This document shows, piece after piece, positions 11,665 to 22,235 of a stretch of DNA of 64,000 bases. The translations under genes were made by a program, and so were the position numbers. Below the pieces are notes generated by a model. That model was not told the origin of the DNA and made no database searches. It worked only from the letters and a program-made list of their open reading frames with translations. Within the stretch, counting starts at the first letter, position 1, and every line of letters begins with the position of its first letter. The stretch is from Armigeres subalbatus (lineage: Eukaryota > Arthropoda > Insecta > Diptera > Culicidae). Where the stretch lies: NCBI RefSeq assembly GCF_024139115.2, contig NC_085141.1, positions 368,737,925 to 368,801,924 of the forward strand, written 5' to 3'.

Positions 11665-11859
11665 CTTCGGTTCCTTCAGTCTTCTTCAGATTTGACCTCC
11701 TTGGGATGCTTCTGTAGTGCCTTCTTCATAATGGCCCAGTACTTTTCAATGGGCCTTAGTTCCGATTTGTTGGGGAGGGGTTTATGTCCTTAGGTACGAA
11801 AATGACCCCGTTGGCTTCGTACCACTCCAGAACAACATTTGAATAGTGGCACGATGCTA

Positions 11860-12099
11860 CACACTCAGTTTTTATTTCTGCAGCTCGGCAAAAATCCGCA
11901 CAGCCGTGCGCCAGCAAAATAATTAACTGATATTCCGGCAAAAATAGCGTTTGTTAGTTGATTTTCGGCAAATTATTTGCTGATTATCAGCAATTTTGAC
12001 AGAAATCTCGGCAAAAAACATGATTGCTGGGGCACGGCTGTGCAATTCTCGGTAAATGTTCAACATTTTGCTGAGATCCCGGTAAAAAAAATAAGTGTG
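11860..12099. mobile_element. 240-bp MITE in the transposase relic, TA target
   Basis: Left end CACACTCAGTTTTTATT and right end AAAAATAAGTGTG are imperfect inverted repeats flanked by TA (11858-11859 and 12100-12101). Interior arms share GCACAGCCGTGC, and CGGCAAA-type motifs recur. A TA duplication suggests mobilisation by a Tc1/mariner-type transposase. Confidence 0.75.
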
Positions 12100-12378
12100 T
12101 AGATCCAGCCAGATGATCATATATGGCTCTCGTGTTGCTTCAACAGAGGAAGCTAGCGCTCCTGTAATCACTACTTGAGGAAGATCTCCCCGTTCCGGTT
12201 GTCACGAACGGCGTACTCCATTTGCCACATAAGCCAAATCATGTATTTCTTGGCAAACTTTGAAAGTTACATCTTCCTCACTTTCTCCGGAACATCAAAC
12301 TTGTGCTGGGCAATGAAAAACAGTAGCCCTGGAAGCTCATTTATGATAAGACAGTAATGCTTCGTCAGCCTCTGGGTG

Positions 12379-13123
12379 CAGGGTTGCCACATATACAGAT
12401 TATTCTGTATTTTACAGATTTTTGGGGTAGAGCGGTGACCAAGAATCTGTATATACAGATATACAGATTATTAGCAAAATTACAGGTTCTACAGATTTCT
12501 TGTAGAGTACAGTACTGAAAATTATTATAAAAATTATATAAATAATATGCAATTAGTAAATACTTGTTTTCAATAAAATTTTAAGCTTATAAAATTATAC
12601 TCTTCGCCACTGATCTTATTAAAGCCATTTTCATATTAGCAAAAACTTAATTTGAAAAGACAGAACATGTTGGCACAGGCAGGTTATACTTTTTGTTAAC
12701 AGTGTAAGCAAATCAACGATTTTTAAACCAGATTATGCTCCCCAAAATGTTCAGACTATATTTAAATACAGGGGTCTCAGAAAAAGTTCAAGCAATAATG
12801 AAAGAGAAACAGATCTAGCCTTCTTCACATATCCAGAAACAGTTAATCAGTAGTTCTGTTTAGTGGGTTTATCGAGAGTGAGCAATGTGGTTGGTCCACT
12901 AAAATTGTTGTGTATATGGCTACGATACAATAGTTAATGAAGGACCCTCGACAGATTTCATTCACATATTATCGAATTTACATCTTTTTCAAAACAACAT
13001 TTTTTCCAAAAAACATTTTGATTGGGTTTAGATGGATACAGATTTTCAATACAGATTTTTTGTCTTGAGATACAGATATGAAGATTTTCTGGAGAAAAAA
13101 TACAGATTTAAATGTGGCAACCC
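12379..13123. mobile_element. 745-bp non-autonomous DNA element, probably hAT-type
   Basis: Starts CAGGGTTGCCACATATACAG and ends TTTAAATGTGGCAACCC, inverted repeats of about 14 bp. The flanking octamers TCTGGGTG (12371-12378) and ACTAGGTG (13124-13131) agree at 6 of 8 bases, and the transposase frame resumes across the insertion. The interior is AT-rich and repeats ATACAGAT motifs near both ends. No coding capacity. Confidence 0.65.
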
Positions 13124-13331
13124 ACTAGGTGTACAGTTTCCGGGCCCGTGACTTTCCCACCGTATTTTGCCGTTTGCCACGATTTGGAACCTTCTGCACT
13201 TTGCTCGTATGCAGTCCCTCCCGGTCCTTGCGTCTCTCAACGAACGAAAAACAGATTCGACTTTTTGGAAACATTCTCTGACCGAAGCATGCCCAGAGTT
13301 TCATTTAATAACACGACTAACGATTGACTAC

Positions 13332-13770
13332 ACGATTCCATGTAGGTAGTTCTCCGCTGTGCTTAAAGCGTAAAATCAATTTGCAACGTTACTTATCGGC
13401 TGACGACATTTGTTTAAATTTTAGACAAATTGACAGCGATAAAAATACAGATAACATGCGTATTAACATTAAATTAGCCAAAAACTAAATGAAGAAACTC
13501 AATCGTCATACAATGCTCTGCGGAAATGTTCTTTAACATATCAGCTGCCTTTTTACAATGCTGGTTTAAATCGGACTTTTCTAACCAAAACTTCCAATTT
13601 TTTTAGGTCTCCTGAATCGTAGTTTTATAAAAACACATGAATATTAGTGCTTGGTACTTTTTCCTTCTAAGCTCCAAACACTTTGAAACCAAATCCACAA
13701 CCAACAATAAAGGCTGAATCTCAACAGCGCGTTGCGCGTCAGCGTTGAAGTCAGCGTTTTGTACTAAAAC
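13332..13770. other. No gene seen
   Basis: AT-rich unassigned DNA between the transposase relic and the decayed satellite. Confidence 0.4.
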
Positions 13771-13794
13771 TTTATGCCAATAAACGTGACGCAT

Positions 13795-16255
13795 TCACGC
13801 CCGGATTCTTCAGGAATGCCTCCAGCAATTTCTTCGGCAATGTCTTCAGGAATTCCACCATCAATTTCGCCGGGAATTGGCCGAAAATTCCACCATAATT
13901 TACTCCGAAAAATCCTCCACGAATTCTTTTATAAGTTCTGCTGGGAATTCTTCAGATAATTATTTCGTGCTGTTTCTCATAAAAAAATCTGAAAAATTGC
14001 ACCGTGGAATTCCTAAGAATATTCCGTGGAAATTCCGCGGAATTGCCAATAAACTAAATTCCATAATTTTTTCCGTGAAAGTTTCGAATAATTTCTTGTG
14101 AAAATTTCAAAGAATTTGTCCAGGAATTCCACCGAAAATTTATACAGAAATTATTCCGAAAATAAAATCAACAATGGATTTTTTGGAGGAGTTCTTAGAT
14201 TAATTCCCAAAGAAATCCAGAAAGAATTCCGGTGGAAACTACAAGATTTCCACTGGACATCCTGCAGGAGTTTCTTCGAAAATTCCTCCGGAAGTTCCTC
14301 CGGGAATTCTTCCAGGAGTTCAACCGGCAGATCCTCCAAGAGTTCCTCCAGGATTTCCTCCGAGAATTATTCCGGTAGTTCTATCAGCAGTTCCTACGGG
14401 GGCTCTCTGAAAATTCTTCCGGGAATTTCTCCAGAATTTCCTCCGGGAATTTTACAGAAATTCCTCCTCTTTAGAAATTCCTCCGGGTGTTCCACCAGTA
14501 GCTCTTCCAGGAGATCATTCAGCCTTTTGTCAAGAATTCATTTAGGCTCTCTTCAGAAATATAGCTGGAAATTCCTCCCGAAGTTCTTCCGACAGTTTTC
14601 TGGGAGTTCCTCCGGGAGGTCCTCTAGGAATTCTTCTAGGAGTTTCTCCTGAAATTCCTCCGGGAGTTCTTACGGGAGCTCCTCCGGCAGTTCCTACGTG
14701 AATTCCTCCGGGAGATCCACCAGCAGTTTTTATGAGCATTTCTCCGGGAGTTTCACCGGCAGTTCCTTTGAGAAGGAACTCCCGGAGTAATTTCCGGAGG
14801 AACTCCCAGAGGAATTTCTGTAGGAATTCCCGGAGAAAGTATCAGAGGAATTTTCGGAAGAACTGCCAGAGGAACTTCTAGATGAATTTATTGAAGAACT
14901 ACAGGAAGAATTTCCGGAGGAAATCCTGGAGGAACTCTTGTAAGAACTTCTGGATGAATTCCAGGACAAACTCCTGGAAGAATTCTTAAAGGACCTCCCT
15001 GAGGAGCTCCCAGAGAAATTTTCCGAGGAACTTTGTAGATAAATTCCCAAAGAAAGCCTTAATGAACTCCTGAAAGAAAGTCTGAATGAATTTTTGGAGG
15101 CACTACTAGTGGAACTCCCGGAGAAATTTTCAGAGGAACAGCCGATGGAATACCCGGAGTTGAATTTCTAGAGGAACTTCCGAAATCCTATTTCACTTGA
15201 AATTCCTGCCAAATATCCTCAAAGAATCCCCTGTGAAGTTCCTGGAGAGATTACTAGAGGAACTTTTGGGAAAACTCCTGAGGGAGCTCCCGGAGGAACT
15301 CCCACAAGCACTTCCAGAGGAATTCTCACAAGGTAGTACTGAAATAATTATTGGAGAAGTTCATGAAGGAATTTCTGGAGAAATATCAGAAGGAATTCCC
15401 GAAAGAATACCAGGAGGAATTAATGCAGAAATTACCAGATGAATTCCAGAAAGTATTCCTAGATGAATTGCTGTTCTTTGTTTGTTCTGAAGAAATTCCT
15501 GGAAGAACTCTTGGAAGATATCCTGAAGGAACTCTAACATTAATTTCCGAATGAAATTCTGGAGTAAAGTCCGAGTGAAGTCCGGAAAGAATTCTAGGAC
15601 AATTTCGCGGAAAAAATCCCGGAGAAATTCCTGAAGGAAGAGAAAAATTTCCGGGGAAATACTTGGACGAATTCTTGGAGAAATTCGAAAGAAAAAGAAA
15701 TTTGTAGAGGAATTCTTTAAGGATATTCTAAAATAATTGCGGAAAGAATTTCAAAATGTAATTTTAGAGGATTTCGCTATTGAATTTATATTGGTACTCC
15801 CGGAAAAAGTCCTGGAAGTTATCCCGGAGGAATTTAAGGAAGAGTTCCTGGAGGAATACCCGGAGCAGTTTCTTATAGATTAGCATCGGAGGATTTCCGT
15901 CATAAATTTCTGAAGAAACTTCTAGTAGAATTTTGGGAGGAAATTCCGTATGTATTCTTGGAGGAACTCTAGAATGCATTCCTGAAAGAAATGTCGCAGA
16001 TTTTCCTGGAAGAATAGCCGAAGAAATGTCTAGAAGTAAAACTTGAAGGGAAGAAAAGAAATCTTCAAGAAACTTCCACATGAATTTCCAAAAAAAAATA
16101 GTTGGAGTTTTATAGATAAGGAGAAATTACAATTACAGGAGAAGGATTTTCAAACGATTTTCAGAGGAATTTATGGATAACTTTCCGGAGGAATTTAGAA
16201 GTTCCCAGGGGAGCTTCTAGAAGAATTTCTAGGAGAATTCTTGAGCCCGCAATGT
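13795..16255. repeat. Decayed relative of the 24-bp satellite, head-to-head
   Basis: Degenerate TTCCTCCGGNAGTTC-type units fill 13795-14768 and the complementary GGAGGAACT/GGAATT-type units fill 14773-16255. Orientation flips at an 8-bp-arm palindrome, AGTTCCTT-TGAG-AAGGAACT, at 14761-14780. Divergence is much greater than in 7240-10966, so this is an old array. Open frames here (for example 184 codons from 14098) are serine/leucine-rich products of the repeat. Confidence 0.8.
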
Positions 16256-17679
16256 TTCGAGTTGTTTTGAAATTTCATATAGTATGGATCCTGGATACCC
16301 TTATAAGTTTTTTGGGAATCTTTTGAGTTTCAAAAACCAATTTCTGAATATGATTGGATCGTAAAGTGCACATGTTTGAGCGAATTCATTTCAGTACCCG
16401 TTCAATCTTTCCACCATTTAGGCGGGGCGACGGCCCTCCCCTGCCCCCCTCTGGCTACGCCCTTGGGCCAAGTTCCAGGTGGAATGTAGAGCCATAGAAC
16501 AAAAAGAAGAATTAAATCCCAAGCCCTTTGGAATTGCTCACATTTGTTATTAGGCACTATAAATATTTCTCAAAGTAGATCACGCTCAGTTCATTACTTC
16601 AGCATATCTACATAACAATCCCAAGGTTTAGATCGTCTCATGTGCGGAGGTCCTCCACTGTGCCACCGGCAGCAACAGCCTATCCGATCCCTTCCATACC
16701 ATACTACTGTACTACACATGGCTCAAAGTTGGAAGGCGAAACAGTGGATGCTCTTTTCCGGCCGTTCCTCGCCTCAATGGCATCGCATTGGTAGGTATGT
16801 AGGTAGCCGGACTGTTGCCGGGATGTCTAGCACGATCTGCCACCTCCAACACCGGCGACGACGACGACAACCGCTCCATGGCAAACACCGCGCCAAGAGG
16901 AACCTAAACAAGAAAGAAACGAATCAAATAAAGGCAAAAGCATCGTCGGCAAACGAACTTCATGACTGTGTTGTTTCTTTTTGGTTTGTTTGGTTCGGAC
17001 GGGAACGGGTACCGGGAGCCGGGTGGCAGAAGGAAGAGACCTTATAAGGGCTTGACGCGATCCTTTGAGAGACGACGACGGCAACGACCACGACGAATGG
17101 ACGTGAATATTTTCCGGTTCTGATGGCGCAGCGCATCGGTTTCCAAGAAGCGGTTCCCCGAATAATGGACTGAGAATCTTGATTTGAAATTCTAGGTATA
17201 TAAATTAGCGGGTCTAAATAATCTTAGATATGATATTCTCAGAACGTCGTGTCTAACCCGACTGATTCGATGGCATGCAGCGTATGGTTTTTAAAGCACT
17301 ATCAAAATGTTTCATTCAATTGACAATCAATGCGAATGTCCCAGACTTCTTGACGCCTGCATCCTACTTTTTGATGATGTGAAATTTACTTATTTTATTC
17401 TTTTTCTATTTTAAATGCCTAGAAAAAGATTTTATTGCCATCACCATGGATATTTGTTCATATTTTTAATTATGCTTCCAAAATTCGTTATTTTTGCTCA
17501 AAACGTGGCTATTGACCTGAAATTAGGCAATTAACTTCGATTATTGGTCTTAAATCATGGCTCTTGATATCTCCCTTGGAAAATGGGGTGCCGACAACCG
17601 ACCATGTTTGGGTGCCGACAACCGAAATTAGCAACCATTTTGAAAATGAAATTAAAAGATTAATTGCAAACGCTACGGT
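16256..17679. other. Unassigned, no gene supported
   Basis: A GC-richer block at about 16420-17110 includes CGACGACGACGACAACC at 16855-16871 and short open frames on both strands without recognisable domains. It may be single-copy host DNA. Confidence 0.4.
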
Positions 17680-18448
17680 GGCATTCAATATTGAATCACA
17701 AAATAGAGTAAATTTACTTTGGAACCACAGTACAATGAAATTTCAGGGGTTCGGTTCAGTTTGCTGGATATTTGCCAGAAAGGTCAGACGGAGATTTGCA
17801 AAGGAAGCGATTGTTTTTATGGTTACTAGCGTCAAGCAAAAATTCAAAATACCTGTAGCCTATTTTTTCACAGATTCCTTGCATACGAAACAGAAAGCCT
17901 GTCTTTTTGAAGACATATTGACTCATCTTCACGATATTTGATGGACTAAATACAAATATCAGTACCGCAAAAGCGTTGGGAGCCTCATTCAAATGTAAAA
18001 ATTCCAAAACTATAGTTTCAAGCAACGTTGTGCAAATGAACCCATTTTCGTTTTAATTGAAATTTGCCACATGCTCGAGCCATTTCGAAAAACACATTCA
18101 TGGAAAGAGTCTTTGAAAGCTTGATAGAATGGAGATTTATTGAAATGCTCAATCAAGTACAGAAGCTTAGTGGATTGAAGGTAGGAAAGCTGACCAACAA
18201 ACATATTAACCTCCACAACGAGAAAATGCGTGTGGATCTTGCGGTTGAGCCTGAGGCTAAGCGTTGCAGACGAATTGAGGAAATTGACATTTCACCAGAA
18301 AGAATTTCAGGATTCCGACGAAATATTTCGATGTGTAGAAATGTTAAATGATTTGTTCGATATTTTCAATAGCAAGCATCAGCACGCCAAAGGGTTCAAG
18401 CAGCCAATGAATCCTGACAATATTGTCAAATATAAGGAATTTTCATAA
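17680..18448 (+). pseudogene. P-element-superfamily (THAP9-like) transposase relic
   Basis: A first block at about 17795-17938 reads AKEAIVFMVTSVKQKFKIPV then AYFFTDSLHTKQKACLFEDI. A second at about 18064-18250 reads FMERVFESLIEWRFIEMLNQ, then LTNKHINLHNEKMRVDLAV. A third, in another frame to 18448, reads LSVADELRKLTF, then NDLFDIFNSKHQHAKGFKQP. The NK(L/H)T-x-HI-LHNEKM-V and LFDIFNS....KGFK.P motifs are characteristic of P-element and THAP9 transposases in this order. At least two frameshifts and several stops separate the blocks. The THAP zinc finger, the middle catalytic region and terminal repeats are not recognisable. Such proteins cut and join DNA; this copy cannot be functional. Confidence 0.75.
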
Positions 18449-19070
18449 AATAACTAAAATGTTGTGGTTTAGCACATTTATTGTTTGGCAAATCTTAATA
18501 TATTGAAGCTCTAATCAAAGCTATGTCACCAGACGGCTTGCTTTATTTGGTTATTATGCCAAGAGATCAAAAACAACAATAAATGTGCACAATCTCTTAT
18601 TAAAGCTATCAAAAGTTTTGAGCGAAATGGACTTTATGTTCGGCAAATTTTCCTAATCTTAGCTCTAGTGGTTGGTAGGTGCCTTATTCACTATAAATCG
18701 TTTGTAAAAGCCGTAAGGTAGGCAATTATATTGTGCGACTTCAAAAGAAAATCATAAGCTGTATTTTTGCAGCGAGTGCTTCAAATATTATCCAAAAATG
18801 TTTTGGTTAATATTGATTTCTCCAAATGAATAAAAGTGTGCGTGATTCCGCTGTATTCCTCTCAAAGTATCACACACACTCATTCAAAAAATACGGATTT
18901 ATGTAGGGGTTTGATGGCAATATGTGCTCCCCCTTAATATTAAACTTCATATTCAGTGTAACTGAGGCCTTCCTTTTTGCCTTTCTCGTACATCAATTCG
19001 CAAAAAAGAGCTAACCGTGGTGGAGGTTGCTACTCGGATTCTGATGGCTTTTCCGCAAACGGGACCTTTA
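18449..19070. other. No gene seen
   Basis: AT-rich unassigned DNA. TTGCCTTTCTCGTAC at 18977-18991 resembles an isolated end of the GCCTTTCTCG family. Confidence 0.4.
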
Positions 19071-19073
19071 AGT

Positions 19074-19157
19074 GGTCTTGTTGTGTATGGATTATCACGC
19101 CTATCTAGAGTGTAGGAGGTTGAGGGCTCGAGGTTCGAGTCCCTTCAAGACACGTGG
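19074..19157 (+). repeat. tRNA-like sequence (SINE head or tRNA relic)
   Basis: GTCTTG near 19074 can pair with CAAGAC near 19147 as an acceptor-like stem. A consensus B-box GGTTCGAGTCC lies at 19132-19142 and an A-box-like TGTGTATGGATTATCACGC lies upstream. The T-stem pairs poorly, so a working tRNA is unlikely. Confidence 0.4.
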
Positions 19158-19159
19158 AT

Positions 19160-19509
19160 TCTTTTTCGCAAATTTCATATCAATTTGTCCATTTCGAAAC
19201 ATGTGCTGTGCACAGCCAAGATATTTAACAAAAAAATATCAATGGAGCTCATTTTGAGGGTTTCTGGACAAGTTGGACATGTTCCGAAATCGGGAGACTG
19301 ACTGCCATGGGGAAAATAGCCATTTTTGATCAGTTATAGAGCTTTGCTTACGACATTGTTGGTAATTCGACATATTTGACATGTTTCGAAGTATTCCGGA
19401 TTACTGTATATCTATTTTTATCATTTCGAAACCTTAGGTTACACAGATAGAAAAAAAAATTGAAATTTACGCTAAATATCATACACATAAATGGAAAGGT
19501 TTTATTACC
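19160..19509. other. No gene seen; diverged 150-bp-scale repeats
   Basis: Phrases such as GGACAAGTTGGACATGTTCC recur, diverged, at 19930-19960. Otherwise unassigned. Confidence 0.4.
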
Positions 19510-19512
19510 TAA

Positions 19513-19742
19513 AGGTCACTCCTGACGGAATCCATGTTTCAAAGTGCTCGCGTTTTGAGGGCACACCACTCGATACTGAAGCAACGCACAACTGTCATTT
19601 TTGTTGATTTAGTTTTGCTGCGTCTGCGTTTTAGCATGCGTGAAAAAAAAAAAAAATGACAGTTGTGCGTTGCTTCCGTATCGAGTGGTGTGCCCCCGAA
19701 AACGCGAGCACTTCGAAACTTGGATTCCGTCAGGAGTGACCT
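19513..19742. mobile_element. PIF/Harbinger-type MITE, 230 bp, TAA target
   Basis: Long terminal inverted repeats of about 90 bp start AGGTCACTCCTGACGGAATC, and the right end is its reverse complement with a few mismatches. TAA flanks both ends (19510-19512 and 19743-19745), fitting the 3-bp TWA target of PIF/Harbinger elements. The loop carries a run of 14 A. Strong hairpin potential, no coding capacity. Confidence 0.8.
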
Positions 19743-19830
19743 TAATTTGAGATGTCGCAAACAAGGTTCTCTGTATGATTTTTCCCTGTAAAGCTTCATA
19801 ACATGTTCAAGACTTAGTATACGAATCAAT

Positions 19831-20017
19831 CTTGTTTTGCAAAATCATGAAGTTTGAGATGTCGCAAGCTAGGGTGTATCACTGATAGAAAATGGCCATT
19901 TTAACCGGCGGACCAGGTTTCCGGAACATTCCCGAACACGTCCAACTTGTCCAAAAACTATCAGGATGGTCTCAATTGATCTTATTTTGCAAAATAATGA
20001 AGTTTGACATGTCGCAC
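19831..20017. repeat. Diverged direct repeat, about 150-bp spacing
   Basis: TTTTGCAAAATCATGAAGTT followed by TGAGATGTCGCA (about 19834-19868) recurs as TTTTGCAAAATAATGAAGTT and TGACATGTCGCA (about 19984-20017). TTTGAGATGTCGCA at 19746 is a third partial copy, now separated from its neighbour by the Harbinger-type MITE. Confidence 0.55.
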
Positions 20018-20508
20018 GTTGACTTATAGAAGTGCTAAACAAGTGTTCCCACTGGTGCCAAAAAACCTACCCCAGTACACCCCGGAATATGACAAATCCA
20101 AAATATTATCCCATTTCCAGAAACTAGAGATCTAATCGATTGTTTTGAGGGGTTGATTGTCACAATCGGTTGAGGGATGCAGAAGTTACGAATTTTTAGT
20201 GATTAAATGAAAGCGTGAATCGTACGTTCAGGCTTTGAGGGATATTAAAATGTTCCCACTTAATGCATTGATCTTTGGACAGTTTTAAATACAATACATA
20301 ATCATAGCAATCCAAAGACCCAAAATTGATATGTTATTATCACATTTTCTAGGTCTTACAAGAGTTCCCTGGAATTTGGGCTTTCAAACCTCCTCGAATA
20401 AACTAACATCTATAGGCATTTTTCATATGGTACATGCTCCCAATAGTCCAAACATAAATATACCAATAGGCTATAACGGTTCTCTGATATAATTGAGCAT
20501 GTCTTCAA
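20018..20508. other. No gene seen
   Basis: AT-rich unassigned DNA. Confidence 0.4.
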
Positions 20509-20885
20509 CATGTGTTCCATTCCAGGCTATCCAAGAATTTGAAGAACTGGAGTTCAGGCTTTAGGGTCTGAACGCGTAACGAAAGATTAATTTGCTTCAT
20601 TAAAAAATGCATGTTCCATTCCAGGCTATTCAAAAATTCCAAGAATTTGAGATTAGGTATTAAGGCGTAACGAAAGATCTATTTTCCTTTCTTTATAAAT
20701 TGAACATGCCCTTAGTGATCATTTAAACAAGAAATCAAATTCTATCTAATGAGAATGATCACTAAAAACAGGTTGCATTCCTGAATGACGCAAATAGATC
20801 TTTCGTTATGCGTATTGACATCAATGCCTGTACTGCAATTTTTGATTTTTTTTTTGATGGCGTTGAATGGAACATGCATTCCATT
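20509..20885. repeat. Tandem then inverted repeat block (CATTCCAGGCTAT / CGTAACGAAAGAT)
   Basis: A unit with GTTCCATTCCAGGCTAT and GCGTAACGAAAGAT occurs at about 20514-20590 and again at 20609-20683. An inverted partial copy (AATAGATCTTTCGTTATGCG and GGAACATGCATTCC) lies at about 20789-20885, so 20609-20885 can fold back. No target duplication was found. Confidence 0.55.
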
Positions 20886-21235
20886 CGTAACCTATTTGGT
20901 TTAACCCTCTAAAACCCAAATTTTTATTTTTGCTCAAAATCACTAATTTGCTTTCGAAAATCGATCTAAACATAACAAAATTTTAGTTCACGATTTTATC
21001 AATTTCAAACTTTGATTTTTTAGATTTTTGTTCTTCAAGTTTTTTATCCAATCAAATAATTTCTTCAATCTAATAGCCTTTTTTGATTTTCAACATATTT
21101 AGAGTTTAAAAATACCAATTCAATGCTGACTTATTGCAATTTTTAAATTCAGGATTATTTTTATACTTTCCGTGTAAAGCAGCGGTTCTCAACCTTTTTC
21201 TTGAGAGGTACCCCTTGGAACTTTTGCATTAATTG
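20886..21235. other. No gene seen
   Basis: Very AT-rich DNA before the 23-bp minisatellite. Confidence 0.4.
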
Positions 21236-22165
21236 AGGGGTGAGCTTCCAAGCCTCTTGAAAGAATAATTCCGAGCCCTTTGAAAGTAGGCTTCCGCAGC
21301 TCTTGATAAGAGGCTCTCGAGCATCTTGAATGATGGCTTTGGAGCCTAATGAATGGCGGCTTTCAGGCCTGTGGAATGGCGACTATCGAGCCACTTGAAA
21401 GGACGCTTCTGAGCCTCTTGAAAGGAGGCTTCCGAGCCTCTTGAAAGGAGGCTTCCGAGCCTCTTGAAAGGAGGCTTCCGAGCCTCTTGAAAGGAGGCTT
21501 CCGAGCCTCTTGAAAGGAGGCTTCCGAGCCTCTTGAAAGGAGGCTTCCGAGCCTCTTGAAAGGAGGCTTCCAGGCCTCTTGAAAGGAGGCTCTGAGCCTC
21601 TTGAAAGGAGGCTCTGAGCCTCTTGAAAGGAGGCTTCTGAGCCTCTTGAAAGGAGGCTTCCAGCCTCTTGAAAGGAGGCTTCCTGAGCCTCTTGAAAGGA
21701 GGCTTCTGAGCCTCTTGAAAGGAGGCTTCCAGGCCTCTTGAAAGGAGGCTTGAGCCTCTTGAAAGGAGGCTTGAGCCTCTTGAAAGGAGGCTTGAGGCCT
21801 CTTGAAAGGAGGCCTGAGCCTCTTGAAGGAGGCTTCTGAGCCTCTTGAAAGGAGGCCTTGAGGCCTCTTGAAAGGAGGCTTCTGAGCCTCTTGAAAGGAG
21901 GCTTCCTGAACCTCTTGAAAGGAGGCTTCCTGAGCCTCTTGAAAGGAGGCTTTGAGCCTCTTGAAAGGAGGCTTCCAGGCCTCTTGAAAGGAGGCTTCCG
22001 AGCCTCTTGAAAGGAGGCTTCCGAGCCTCTTGAAATGAGGCTTCCGAGCCTCTTGAAAGGAGGCTTCCGAGCCTTTCGAAAGGAGGCTTCCGAGCCTCTT
22101 GAAAGGAGGCTTCCGAGCTTTTTGAAAAGACTTCTGACTCTCTTAAAATGAGGCATCCGGGCCAC
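21236..22165. repeat. Minisatellite, 23-bp unit (21-25 bp variants)
   Basis: The core unit is GCCTCTTGAAAG followed by GAGGCTTCCGA. About 30 good copies lie between 21400 and 22120, with decayed copies on both edges. Each unit contains the perfect stem GAGGCT-TCCG-AGCCTC across the junction between units. The middle (21590-21960) has more length variants. Minus-strand open frames of 270-277 codons (SLLSRGSEASFQEARKPPFKR type) reflect the repeat only. Confidence 0.9.
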
Positions 22166-22235
22166 TTGGAAGGAGACATAGGCTCTTGATTTCATGGGTC
22201 AAATAGAGCAGGAACCATTTAAAAATATATAAGCC

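Larger units (their letters stand above)
11665..13330 (-). pseudogene. Tc1/mariner-superfamily transposase, interrupted relic
   Basis: Read on the minus strand from 13330, there is a decayed N-terminal part, then ARKLYT, then (after the 12379-13123 insertion) LTKHYC, AQHKFDVPEKV, SKFAKKYMIW, then (after the 11860-12099 insertion) ASCHYSNVVLEWYEANGV, FVPKDINP and ELRPIEKYWAIMKKALQKHPKEVKSEED. The ELRPIEKYW block near the last catalytic acidic residue is diagnostic of Tc1/mariner/IS630-type transposases; the WYEANGV style resembles mosquito Tc1-like elements. The frame is broken by at least two frameshifts plus the two insertions, and terminal repeats of the host element were not located. It is certainly inactive. 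Confidence 0.7.

Noticed and set aside
12379..13123. CACTA/EnSpm element because of a shared GTG at both sides
   Set aside because: The terminus does not begin CACTA; a decayed 8-bp duplication (6 of 8) and a CAGGG start fit a hAT-type origin better.
16827..17084. Short frames in the GC-rich block as exons
   Set aside because: Composition is driven by CGA-type trinucleotide repeats; both strands are open and no motif is seen.
19074..19157. Functional tRNA gene
   Set aside because: The B-box and a possible acceptor stem are present, but the T-stem and anticodon arm do not pair well; it is more likely a SINE head or relic.
21346..22195. 270-277-codon minus-strand frames
   Set aside because: They are a product of the 23-bp minisatellite; unit-length variants shift the frame freely.
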